Assembly (NCBI RefSeq): GCF_000331025.1
Contig: NC_020055.1
Location: 1 to 64,000 of the forward strand
Length of the DNA stretch: 64,000 bases
Source: Maridesulfovibrio hydrothermalis AM13 = DSM 14728
GTDB lineage: Bacteria; Desulfobacterota; Desulfovibrionia; Desulfovibrionales; Desulfovibrionaceae
Direction of reading: 5' to 3'
The notes under the pieces are model-generated. The model made no database searches and was not told the DNA's origin. It saw only the letters and a program-made list of their open reading frames with translations. Numbering within the stretch: position 1 is the stretch's first letter; every line of letters starts with the position of its first letter. The position numbers and the translations under genes are program-made. This document shows positions 32,009-40,210 of this stretch, one piece after another.

Positions 32009-34026
32009 TGCATTCTCCAGATGTTGCGAAGAGTTATCAGAGTTGAGGCAATAAAGGTAGGAGCACTGTTGCGGAAGTCCGTTCTATTGCAGTTATCAAT
32101 TGGTATTGTCTGCCGGTGACGGCGTTTATTTTCAGCATCCATTGCTTTGTAAAACTCCATTAATCTTTCCTGAACCTGTTTAATCTCCTCGTCTTTGGTT
32201 TCCCTGTTGGTGGCAATTCGCCCCATAACGATTGAACTTATAAGCTCTGGATTATTGCTATTTCCTTTTTCCATAATTGAAAGATCGCGAAACAGGTCGT
32301 GCATGGATTTTGATGATATTTTGTTGTTGTCAAATAGTTCTCTCATGCCTGGTAGTTGTTTGGCTTCTTCTCCCTTAACCTTTTCTTCATTATCATCTTC
32401 GGGGTTGCCATCTATCCATGAATCAAGTTTCCATTCTTCAACTTCAGTTGGTAAAACTGTAGCACTGACTTCACTGCCGCCTTTATATACAGTTATGGCA
32501 AGAGCATCTTTTTCTTGCGCCTTGGCTTTTCCATTTAATGTAGCCTCGGCATTATCCAGTAGGCGATGCAGCGGATAGTTATCCGGGGCAAAAAGTAGGG
32601 CAACGCTGAGTGTTGCATCAATTGGTTGATTGGTTTCGTCTGTGTATTTGAATTTAGCAAGCTTTTTACGATAATAACGTCTCAGTTCACATGCCGCATT
32701 GATTGCAGCGTCAACGGGCATGACCGCTAGTACATCGTCCCCGCCTGCGTAGATTACCCGTCCGCAGACATTTTTACCTTCTATGGTAGCAAAGGCTTGC
32801 TCGGAAAATTCTTTCAGGGCTGTGCTAAGCTCGCAAAGAGTGTTTTCATCCTTGCAAGCATCTACAAAACGCCCCATAGAATCTCCATCGGCGGAGAGCA
32901 GGGCGTAATGACCGGGAGGTGATCCAGCTCCGATTTTCTTGGTGTGTTCGATCAGTTTTTTTCTTTCATTTTTTATAGGATCTACTTGAACTTTTTCTTT
33001 ACTATTTTTTTTGATAAATTCAGTTTTGTGGAAACACTGGGCTTCGCAGGTCAGGAGTTTGTTAAATATATCAGAGGGCAATTTGCTATCTTTTTCCAGT
33101 TCAGAAAGGGCCGGGATTACATCATCTGGAACTTCGTTGAAATCAATGTAGCTTTCCTTTTCCTTTTCCTTTTCCTTTTCCTTTTCCTTTTCAAGTTCAG
33201 TCCATTTATTGAAAAATGCATTGAAAATATCCGCATCAAAATCTTTATTCCTCGCCTCTTGAATAATGCGCTTACGCCACATAGCAGTCGCTACTGCATA
33301 AGTTGATGGGAAATGATGGGTGTCTTTATCAATGCGAGCCTTCACGCGTTTAGCAAGGCCAATAGCCGAGAATCTTTCCCCTTTTTTGGCAAGCTTGCTG
33401 GCGTTACGCAGCTCGTATCCTTCACTGTCGCGAATGTCTCTATTGGCAAGCTCAATCCACCATTCTTTTGTGAATTGATCAGGGTTCTTATTGGAAGGAG
33501 GCTGAGGTGCTAGGGCGGACAGGTTTGTTTGCAGGGTACATTTCATGCCCGGTTCTTCTTGCTGAGAAAACATGCGGGTTCGCTTAGCCGCATCAAACCT
33601 TTGGTTGAGATGGATAAGCGAGTCTTCAAAGGAAGAACCTAGTTCTACAGCACTCCACACAGTTTCAAGGAATCCCGAAGTCTGTCTGGCTATGACTGTA
33701 TTTAACAGGTCGTTGTCTATTGATAAATTTTGAGATTTAACAGCCTTGTAAATCTGGTCATAAAAATCTTGCTTAATGTTTATAACAATGTCCCTAGCCA
33801 GTTCTTCCGGTAATGACTCGGTTTTAATAACCATAATGTTAGGCATATTTGCTTTCGAATCTTCGGAAGGCAGGACTGGATAAATAAGTTCTTCACCAAT
33901 CCTGACAGCTGCTTCTTTCATTAGTTTACTGAGCATGCAGCTTCCTGAACAGAGGTCTTCTAGTTTGCGTGCAGCAGTAATAAATCCATGTACTGGTCCG
34001 AACCCTATTTTGATGAGATAAGCCAT
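31993..34026 (-). CDS. cmr2: Cmr2/Cas10 with intact GGDD cyclase motif
   Basis: A 677-residue Cas10. Two palm regions are visible: YALLSADGDSMGRFVD at about 374-389 and CGRVIYAGGDDVLAV, whose GGDD spans 428-431, the active site that makes cyclic oligoadenylates from ATP on target binding. No HD nuclease motif is seen at the N terminus, so DNA cutting is not predicted. Residues about 278-291 are alternating Glu-Lys, encoded by a GAAAAG hexanucleotide repeat. The gene overlaps cmr1 by one base. The second messenger should act on a separate effector; the divergent membrane protein at 35186 is the candidate. Confidence 0.95.
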   Translation of the reverse strand: MAYLIKIGFGPVHGFITAARKLEDLCSGSCMLSKLMKEAAVRIGEELIYPVLPSEDSKANMPNIMVIKTESLPEELARDIVINIKQDFYDQIYKAVKSQNLSIDNDLLNTVIARQTSGFLETVWSAVELGSSFEDSLIHLNQRFDAAKRTRMFSQQEEPGMKCTLQTNLSALAPQPPSNKNPDQFTKEWWIELANRDIRDSEGYELRNASKLAKKGERFSAIGLAKRVKARIDKDTHHFPSTYAVATAMWRKRIIQEARNKDFDADIFNAFFNKWTELEKEKEKEKEKEKESYIDFNEVPDDVIPALSELEKDSKLPSDIFNKLLTCEAQCFHKTEFIKKNSKEKVQVDPIKNERKKLIEHTKKIGAGSPPGHYALLSADGDSMGRFVDACKDENTLCELSTALKEFSEQAFATIEGKNVCGRVIYAGGDDVLAVMPVDAAINAACELRRYYRKKLAKFKYTDETNQPIDATLSVALLFAPDNYPLHRLLDNAEATLNGKAKAQEKDALAITVYKGGSEVSATVLPTEVEEWKLDSWIDGNPEDDNEEKVKGEEAKQLPGMRELFDNNKISSKSMHDLFRDLSIMEKGNSNNPELISSIVMGRIATNRETKDEEIKQVQERLMEFYKAMDAENKRRHRQTIPIDNCNRTDFRNSAPTFIASTLITLRNIWRMQCLSK
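33152..33193. repeat. Hexanucleotide microsatellite in cmr2
   Basis: About seven tandem CTTTTC units (GAAAAG on the coding strand) encode a Glu-Lys run in Cmr2. Changes in unit number would stay in frame and alter only the length of a charged linker. Confidence 0.85.
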
Positions 34027-35033
34027 TATTTATTACCTCCGCTGAATTTGATTGATTCCGGGAAGTACTCATCTAGAATCTGCTTACCTGCGTCTTCATT
34101 AATGTCTTTCAGGACCATGCGCTCCTTAAATATCAGGGCCGCAGGATAGAATATGTCATCGATTTTCAATGGTCTTAGGTGAATATGAGAGGTCATTCGG
34201 CTTGTAGAGATTACTTTATCGCTGCCGTCTTTGAGTTTGGTTGGTGCTTTGATTTCCTTGAACGGCAATCCCCAGAATGCTTTTTGGTTACCCTTCAGCT
34301 CTGCGCGGATGAGTTGCCATTGCTGGGCAAACCAATTCAGAGGTGCGTTAGGGGCCTCGTGATCTTTTATATCGTTATACTTTATGTCGAAGGGGATGGT
34401 CGGGTTTTCGCCGATTCCAAGCTCAGGGCTGAGAGCTTTCCAAAGTTCGTCGAGAGTGAATTTTTCTAGATCTTGAAAGACCTTAAATACGGCTTTTGCA
34501 TTCTGTTGTTCTTTTATTCCGAGAAATTCCATGCAGCCTCCGGCTCTGGTAGAGCGGGAGCCGATGGAGCCGAAGGTCATCCAGAGGATGGAGTAGGCAA
34601 CGACTTTTTTCAGCTCCTCTTCTTTGCCCGGACGACAGCTAAGCTCCAGAGTGAACTTGCTTCCTTTGGGGATACATTTTTGCCCCACCCGGTTGCTTTC
34701 ATTTTTTTTTGCTGTTGATGGAGCAACAAAAAACCAAAGGTATTTGGTGCGGGTTTTGTATTGCGGATCAGTCCACCAATCTTCAGTTTCACGACTGTTG
34801 TTTAGTTCATTTATCCTAAACCGCACTGATGATTGTCCTGCATCTGTTGATCCTAGCAACTGGGCAATATTATTTTGGGTCATTCCACAGGCTTGCATCC
34901 ACCAGCGGACTTGTCCTCGGATTGAAGTCTCTCGTAGCTCAGCTGCATTACTGAAGGAATTATTTGAGCTGACACCACCTGCGAAGCAGGGGGTGATAAA
35001 TTCAGCTGATAATTCAACTTTGATTCTCGGCAT
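34026..35033 (-). CDS. cmr1: Cmr1 (Cas7-type RAMP subunit)
   Basis: The start used, MPRIKVEL, has AAAGGA five bases upstream; a frame 57 bases longer is open but lacks such a site. The 335 or so residues carry the Cmr1 signature FITPCFAGGVSSNNSFSNAAELRETSIRGQVRWWMQA and GSIGSRSTRAGGCMEFL in the middle. Cmr1 caps the filament near the 3' end of the crRNA beside Cmr6 and is needed for target cleavage. It is the first gene of the operon cmr1-2-3-4-5-6. Confidence 0.93.
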   Translation of the reverse strand: MPRIKVELSAEFITPCFAGGVSSNNSFSNAAELRETSIRGQVRWWMQACGMTQNNIAQLLGSTDAGQSSVRFRINELNNSRETEDWWTDPQYKTRTKYLWFFVAPSTAKKNESNRVGQKCIPKGSKFTLELSCRPGKEEELKKVVAYSILWMTFGSIGSRSTRAGGCMEFLGIKEQQNAKAVFKVFQDLEKFTLDELWKALSPELGIGENPTIPFDIKYNDIKDHEAPNAPLNWFAQQWQLIRAELKGNQKAFWGLPFKEIKAPTKLKDGSDKVISTSRMTSHIHLRPLKIDDIFYPAALIFKERMVLKDINEDAGKQILDEYFPESIKFSGGNK

Positions 35034-35115
35034 ATTCATCCTTTGGTTGATAAAATAGTCGTATTTGGATAATAGGTATAGCGTGATCAATTTATGCTTA
35101 GATACTCTTTAGAAA

Positions 35116-35143
35116 TTGCATACAGTATTTGGCTGGGTTATAC
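35116..35143 (+). promoter_or_regulatory. Possible sigma-70-type promoter of the Csx23-like gene
   Basis: TTGCAT and TTATAC are 16 bases apart, with the start codon 43 bases further. The 150-base gap between cmr1 and the membrane gene must also hold the cmr promoter on the other strand, so the two may be coordinately controlled. Confidence 0.4.
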
Positions 35144-35185
35144 AAGAAGGTGTTTTAAATAATATGACCGTTCGGAGGGACTTTC

Positions 35186-35863
35186 ATGGCAAAAAAGAAA
35201 GAATTTATTAAGTATTTAATTGCTGAAAATGTATGGATATTATTTTTACTACTTTGTTTTATTCCTATTTCTCTTTTGCTCTCAGATTGGGATAGCTTTG
35301 AATTGAGCAAAGAAATTTTGACCAAGACATGGCCTATTTTTGAACCAGTTGTTGCTGTGTTGACTTTGATTGTCGCTTTGACACTTTTTGTGGTCAATAA
35401 GCACAAAACATGGGAAGATAGCTTGCCTAAGCGACTGACTGCGATATTTGTGAGTGCTAAAAATAATACTTTGTTAATGAAAGCTGAAAATTTCCCTCTC
35501 GCTGGTGAATGGGATTTACGGGCGTGGGGGCAGCAACTTGGTGCGCAGATTTTGTTTGGTGATCGTTCACTTCAGTATTTTAAACTTACTACATCTAGTA
35601 AAGTTAATCAAAACGGCACTTCTAAGGATTATGAAGTTACTTTTTATTTGGAAGAGATACCTGCCTTACTGAAAGATGTGAATGAGAGTAATGAATGGGT
35701 GCTGCTAAAGGGGGATGGAAAAGGGGGGATTTGCAGAACGCGTCTTCCTTTTAATTCTTCTGGTGAGGGAAAGCCGTTTGTAGCTAGCAAAGTGCAGAAA
35801 CCGAAAGATGGGGATCTCAAGAATCAAAAAATATTCATAAAAGAGGGTAATATGATTTCTTGA
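35186..35863 (+). CDS. Two-TM membrane protein, Csx23-like candidate effector
   Basis: A 225-residue protein with GGAGGG upstream of the ATG. Residues 16-33 and 52-70 are two membrane spans near the N terminus. The remaining 150 or so residues are soluble and cytoplasmic by the charge pattern, with several Trp residues (KTWEDSLPKRL, GEWDLRAWGQQLG). It is divergent from cmr1 and lies between the cmr operon and array D. This architecture, size and setting match Csx23, a membrane effector of Vibrio type III-B systems that binds cyclic tetra-adenylate. No CARF or SAVED protein is nearby, so it is the likely effector of the Cmr2 cyclase. The family call is from architecture and context, not alignment. 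Confidence 0.6.
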   Translation: MAKKKEFIKYLIAENVWILFLLLCFIPISLLLSDWDSFELSKEILTKTWPIFEPVVAVLTLIVALTLFVVNKHKTWEDSLPKRLTAIFVSAKNNTLLMKAENFPLAGEWDLRAWGQQLGAQILFGDRSLQYFKLTTSSKVNQNGTSKDYEVTFYLEEIPALLKDVNESNEWVLLKGDGKGGICRTRLPFNSSGEGKPFVASKVQKPKDGDLKNQKIFIKEGNMIS

Positions 35864-35987
35864 TTGTTATAGTTTTATTGCGTGTGTTTTTTTGAGGTGA
35901 TGGGGCAACTATTTTACTTTCGCTTATAAGCAGTGGAGATATTACCCTCTTGCCATAACAGTAAGCAAATAAACTTTCATATTTAAT

Positions 35988-36021
35988 AAAGCCGCAATCC
36001 CAAATAAGGGATTGCGGCTTT
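35988..36021 (-). terminator. Terminator between the Csx23-like gene and array D
   Basis: AAAGCCGCAATCCC and GGGATTGCGGCTTT form a perfect 14-bp stem with T-rich tails on both strands. It can end the array D transcript from the right and the membrane-protein transcript from the left. Confidence 0.85.
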
Positions 36022-36026
36022 ATTAC

Positions 36027-36275
36027 GTCAAAACCCATACCGATATGGATACCTCTTTTGAGTAACAAGGAACGCATCCTTGAAACCAAGGAATCTATGT
36101 CAAAACCCATACCGATATGGATACCTCTTTTGAGCAATCGGAAGAGGAGAGGAACGGAGGATTGTCCTGTCAAAACCCATACCGATATGGATACCTCTTT
36201 TGAGTGCGCATCACCGGCCGCGGCCCAGTCGCCATTCTGGTCAAAACCCATACCGATATGGATACCTCTTTTGAG
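36027..36275 (-). CRISPR. CRISPR array D: 4 repeats, 3 spacers
   Basis: 36-bp repeats at 36027, 36099, 36169 and 36240; spacers are 36, 34 and 35 bp. Spacer 1 contains the hairpin TCCTTG-AAAC-CAAGGA. Spacer 3 is unusually GC-rich, with the palindrome GGCCGCGGCC. The array and its leader form the right end of the mobile element, 433 bases from its attachment site. Confidence 0.97.
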
Positions 36276-36707
36276 GCTATGGTTTTTATCTACCTTATTT
36301 CCAACTACTTGCAAAGCTGTTTTCAGCTATGTCCGAAAAAATAACACTTTTCCACAGCCATTTTTGGTACATAGCAAAACGTTTTGGGTTTTGCATTTTT
36401 TTATCTGCTATTTTGAGTAGTTATAAAACGCCATAAAATACCAAAAAAAGTTTTCCACAGGATAAATGTCAAAATAAAGTTGAGGGGCCACTCAGTTTTT
36501 TTGAATTACCTTTTCAATAAATATCTGGTTGAAGGATTAAATATATTTTGCAACGCCAACCACCTTCTGAGCAACTTGAGAAGCCCCTAAAGCTAACGTT
36601 AAAGTTCACTTTAATAAATAATTACTGAGGGGCAATGAAGGGGGCAACAAAAAATGAAATAATTATAAAAGTTGTTTAGTTTAAATGTGTTAGTGAGCAA
36701 TTAAAAA
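36276..36707 (-). promoter_or_regulatory. CRISPR leader D and element right end
   Basis: The first 230 bases are the common leader. The next 200 or so, up to the attachment site, are shared only with the region after array A (11301-11500) and differ at few positions. They include TTAACGTTAAAGTTC-type repeats near 36594-36610 (GCTAACGTTAAAGTTCACTTTAA) that could be integrase arm sites. No gene is present. Confidence 0.8.
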
Positions 36708-36724
36708 TCCCTCCATCTCCGCCA
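36708..36724 (+). other. Attachment site, right end of the CRISPR-bearing element
   Basis: TCCCTCCATCTCCGCCA repeats the site at 11501-11517 with one mismatch (A for C). The core chromosome begins directly to its right. Together they define a 25.2-kb element. Confidence 0.75.
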
Positions 36725-37265
36725 GAGCAGAACTAAGCCCTTGGAATCACTTAAGTGTCTGAGGGCTTTTACTTTTCTGTTTCAAAACGGCTACACCAGT
36801 ATGCTACATTGGTGGTATTAAATATGTGTGTAAGCATGTCCGCTTACATTGCCACAAAGGCAGCTGTAATTATTATTTTCGTGGAAAGTCTGTAAGTGTC
36901 ACATCTCCCCCATCTACCTATAATTTCCATATCCTTCATATATTCATTCTTTAATGAAGAAAGGGGTGTTTATGTATAAAATATTGGGAGCAGAGCGAGC
37001 AAGGAAAGCTCTTGGAGGGAAGCAAGTGAACAGTTGGCGCACAAGCGGGCAAGGTCAGCCTGAATTCAGCAGGCAGGTCGGAATTTTTGAAAGATAACTG
37101 AATTGCTGGAAACGTAAATTTGAACGCAGGCCGAATGCTGGAAAGTCACAAGCAGTGGGTGTTGTACGTATTTCCCAGTCGCAAGGACTGAAACAAAATT
37201 TTCAGCCGATCATTATTCATGCCTGCACGACGCTTTTGCGCCACGTGAATAATTGAGAAGCTCTG
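36725..37265. other. Non-coding stretch at the chromosome junction
   Basis: It starts with a terminator (36736-36770). It then holds a 41-codon ORF at 36972-37097 with a good GAAAGGGG site (MYKILGAERARKALGGKQ), whose start resembles the short ORF at 8985. The remaining bases hold no gene I recognise. It may contain the decayed end of an older insertion at the same tRNA site. Confidence 0.5.
36736..36770 (+). terminator. Rho-independent terminator after the attachment site
   Basis: AGCCCT and AGGGCT pair around an inner CACTTAAGTG palindrome and are followed by TTTT. It is placed as the original terminator of the tRNA gene used for integration. Confidence 0.65.
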
Positions 37266-38414
37266 CTAAATTGCTTTTTCTATTAAATCGGCTCGTTTTT
37301 CCATATCAGACGCAAGCTTATTGAGTATTTTACTGCCGGATAAAATTGCTTCAATTTTTTTCTCGTCTCCGTTTGCGCGTCTGAATACCCACTTGGCAAT
37401 GTAAAAGGAATCGTCCGGCTTTTCACAGAAGCCGGAGCAAAATGATTTAATTTTTTCAGAAATGCCGAGTTTAATTTTTTCCCTTACAGTGATCGCATCT
37501 TTGAGAACTTTACCGGAATGGGAAGCTTTGTTTTTGGCATAAGCAGAGTTTGAGTTGCGTGACTGGTCTAGATCGGCCTGAAAGAGGCCGTTAGCACTAT
37601 CGACTCTTCTTTCCGCCTTGATGTACCCGTCCATAGCCTGAAGCAGGTCCCGGTTCTGCGTGATGGCGGTCAGTACCGCTGCAACGTGGCGCAAGGGACG
37701 GGCGCTTACACGAAACATCTCAGCGCGCTGTGCTCTGGTCAGTTCTTTAAGTTCAACGGCTGTACCATCAGCGGCAAATTTCCTTTCAGCAAGAATTCCT
37801 TTTTCCTCAACCAGATCAAGGAGAGCTGTGCTGTCACTTTTATATAGCAAGGGCAAAGTTCCGGAAGACAGAACTTCGTCCCAAATTGTTTTGCGGGCTG
37901 AGATCAATGACTTGGCTTCCGGCATCAACCCTCGCAGATTTAATCCGAAATAGGTGTTTATACTTTTAAATGAGGCACTGCTGTAACCTTCCTCAGGATG
38001 GTGAGGCAATGATCCTGCCGGATGATAATTGTCTGCAATATATTCGGCAAGGTTGTTTAAAAATACATCAGTTATGATTGTATTTTTTATTTCATTAATT
38101 TTGTCCGCTAAAGGTGTTTGTTCCGCTTTATCGATGGTTTTGGGTGTATTTTCAGTTTGCTTTTTATTCTGTTTATCGTCTGTCGGGGTAGAGGCGTTGG
38201 CCGGTGCAAGCTGCGCAATTTGACTGTCGGACTTAACTACCTTGCTTGAAATGGTCTGCTTGCCGCTGGAGCCTTCCTTGTGAACCCAGGCAGGGGCGTC
38301 GACTTGCAGGTCGGGGTTTTCCTGAACATCTTTTTTAATGAAGATGAACAGAGTAATTGCCGAAAGGGCAAATACCGCAGCGAAAATAAGTGCGGGAATT
38401 TTAAACTTGTTCAT
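37266..38414 (-). CDS. Hypothetical membrane-anchored protein
   Basis: A 382-residue protein with one N-terminal membrane segment (IPALIFAAVFALSAITLFIFI, residues 7-27). A low-complexity Ser/Gln/Lys linker follows (to about residue 100), then a helical periplasmic domain of about 270 residues. No family recognised. It starts 15 bases after the Na/Pi transporter gene on the same strand, so the two probably form an operon. A role linked to phosphate or ion handling is only a guess from that position. Confidence 0.75.
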   Translation of the reverse strand: MNKFKIPALIFAAVFALSAITLFIFIKKDVQENPDLQVDAPAWVHKEGSSGKQTISSKVVKSDSQIAQLAPANASTPTDDKQNKKQTENTPKTIDKAEQTPLADKINEIKNTIITDVFLNNLAEYIADNYHPAGSLPHHPEEGYSSASFKSINTYFGLNLRGLMPEAKSLISARKTIWDEVLSSGTLPLLYKSDSTALLDLVEEKGILAERKFAADGTAVELKELTRAQRAEMFRVSARPLRHVAAVLTAITQNRDLLQAMDGYIKAERRVDSANGLFQADLDQSRNSNSAYAKNKASHSGKVLKDAITVREKIKLGISEKIKSFCSGFCEKPDDSFYIAKWVFRRANGDEKKIEAILSGSKILNKLASDMEKRADLIEKAI

Positions 38415-38429
38415 TTGCAGCTCCAGTTC

Positions 38430-40088
38430 TTACCAGTGGCGGTTCCATGCAAATTTAATTGTGTTGGTTGGGCAACAGACACCTGACTCAGGAGTCATTG
38501 CCGCAAGGTATACTGCACCTTTAGCAGCCTGTCTGGTGATTCTTCTGATTTTGGAAAAAAGTTCAAGCTGTTCGACCATTTCAGGAACAGGGATATCGCC
38601 TGTGCCACCGGCCGCCAGCAGTTTTGCTTTAAGGTCGTGATACGCTGATAACATGTCATGTATCATGTTGTCGATTTGGCAAAACTCATCGGAACATGGA
38701 TTTTCTGCAACATTTAACACGCCGATACAGGAATTCATGAAAACCGTGACAAGGTCGGCGTCCGCGCCAAGAGCTTCAAGATTAGGCTTGAGCCTCTTCT
38801 TTTCAAGTGAAGCTGATAAGGCGCCCGCAGTGCGGAAGTATTGCAGAACTCTAAGCCCTGTGGCGATCTGTGATGCCTGCATTTCGTTTAGCGGTCGCGA
38901 TTGCAGTTTAGCGCAGAATGAACGCGAGGCTTCAATCAGGCTGTCCTGCGCCTCTTTATCTGACGGAAGCGCGGCGTAGCAGAAGTTAGAACTCAACCCT
39001 TTACGTACGATGGTCCTGTTCAGACTGCCTATCCTGCGCATTTCAAGAGTCAGAGCATCAAGAGCCAGAGCAGGCGTGCCTATCACATTGCTGTCAAGAT
39101 ATCTGGGCCGCCCTTTGTCATCACCTTTGCGGGCGAACCTTCGCTCAATAAATGAGACCAGCCGCTCAGTAAAAGGCCACAGAATTATTACTCCCAGCGA
39201 ATTAAATACGGTATGGAAAAGAGCCAGCACAACAGCCGGTTCATGAGTAAGGCCTATAGCATCCATTAGAAATAAGATAGAATTTATGATTACCGGCAGC
39301 AAAATAAGTGCGACCAGTGCAGTGACGATGTTAAAGATAATATGTCCGGTAGCAACTTTTTTAGCATTGACGGTTGCCCCGATAACGGAAAGGGCAGCTG
39401 TTGAAGTTGTTCCGATATTTGTTCCGATGACAGCTGCCGCCCCTTGATTTAAATCCATAAGTCCGCTGACTGTGGCTGTAAGAACTAGGGCCATAGCTGC
39501 ACTTGAGCTTTGCATTAATATTGTCAGAGAAAGGCCGATGACTATGAAAACCGGGATGGACAGTGCTCCCATAGCAGCAATTGATGAAAGGTCGATTGAG
39601 GACTCAATACCTTTAAAAGCCATTTGCAGAGTGGAAATGCCCAGCAGAAAAAGGCCGAAACCAGCAAATGCATCACCGAAAAAGGCGCGTTTTGAAGTTT
39701 GTCCGGAGAGGCGGAGTAAAGCTCCCAGAGCAATAACCGGCAGGGCAAAGGTTTTCAGGTTAACACTGAAACCGACAGCAGCAACAATCCAGCCTGTGAC
39801 TGTGGTTCCTATATTACTGCCGTAAATTACGCCTATGGATTGAGACAGGGTAATCAGCCCTGCGTTGACAAATCCGATTACAGCTACGGTGACAGCGCTT
39901 GATGATTGAACAAGTGCGGTAATCATGAAACCCGAAAAAAGTCCACGGCCCGGACTTCTGGTCCATTGCCCTAAAATTTTTTTCAGGGAGCTTCCGGCAG
40001 CCTGTTTCAGCCCCGTAGTCATCAGTCGCATTCCGATAAGAAAAAGTCCCAGACCACCAAGTAGGTTTCCGAAAAGTGCAAAATTCAT
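38430..40088 (-). CDS. Na+/Pi cotransporter with PhoU-like tail
   Basis: A 552-residue protein of the NptA/PNaS family. Two inverted halves each carry the QSSSA motif of the transport core (ALVQSSSAVTVAVIG at about residue 59, LMQSSSAAMALVLTA at about 192), and there are eight or more membrane spans in the first 330 residues. The C-terminal 200 residues are soluble and helical, like the PhoU-type domain often fused to such transporters. It probably moves phosphate, possibly as an exporter or regulator. It is first in a two-gene operon. Confidence 0.92.
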   Translation of the reverse strand: MNFALFGNLLGGLGLFLIGMRLMTTGLKQAAGSSLKKILGQWTRSPGRGLFSGFMITALVQSSSAVTVAVIGFVNAGLITLSQSIGVIYGSNIGTTVTGWIVAAVGFSVNLKTFALPVIALGALLRLSGQTSKRAFFGDAFAGFGLFLLGISTLQMAFKGIESSIDLSSIAAMGALSIPVFIVIGLSLTILMQSSSAAMALVLTATVSGLMDLNQGAAAVIGTNIGTTSTAALSVIGATVNAKKVATGHIIFNIVTALVALILLPVIINSILFLMDAIGLTHEPAVVLALFHTVFNSLGVIILWPFTERLVSFIERRFARKGDDKGRPRYLDSNVIGTPALALDALTLEMRRIGSLNRTIVRKGLSSNFCYAALPSDKEAQDSLIEASRSFCAKLQSRPLNEMQASQIATGLRVLQYFRTAGALSASLEKKRLKPNLEALGADADLVTVFMNSCIGVLNVAENPCSDEFCQIDNMIHDMLSAYHDLKAKLLAAGGTGDIPVPEMVEQLELFSKIRRITRQAAKGAVYLAAMTPESGVCCPTNTIKFAWNRHW

Positions 40089-40210
40089 ATTAATTAGTTC
40101 ACTGGCTTGTTGAAATTAAAAGGAAAATACTCATTTGCATAGTCTACTGCGAAAGCTTAAAAAGCAAGGGAAAGGTTATAATTAATTAGATATTTTTTTG
40201 TTGCAACCCA

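Noticed and set aside
33313-33513. Plus-strand ORFs within the cmr genes (also at 28868, 32944 and 34624)
   Set aside because: All are antisense to cmr genes with clear family motifs.
31993-34026. An HD nuclease domain in Cmr2
   Set aside because: No adjacent His-Asp motif with the proper surroundings is visible in the N-terminal 200 residues, so DNA cleavage was not predicted.
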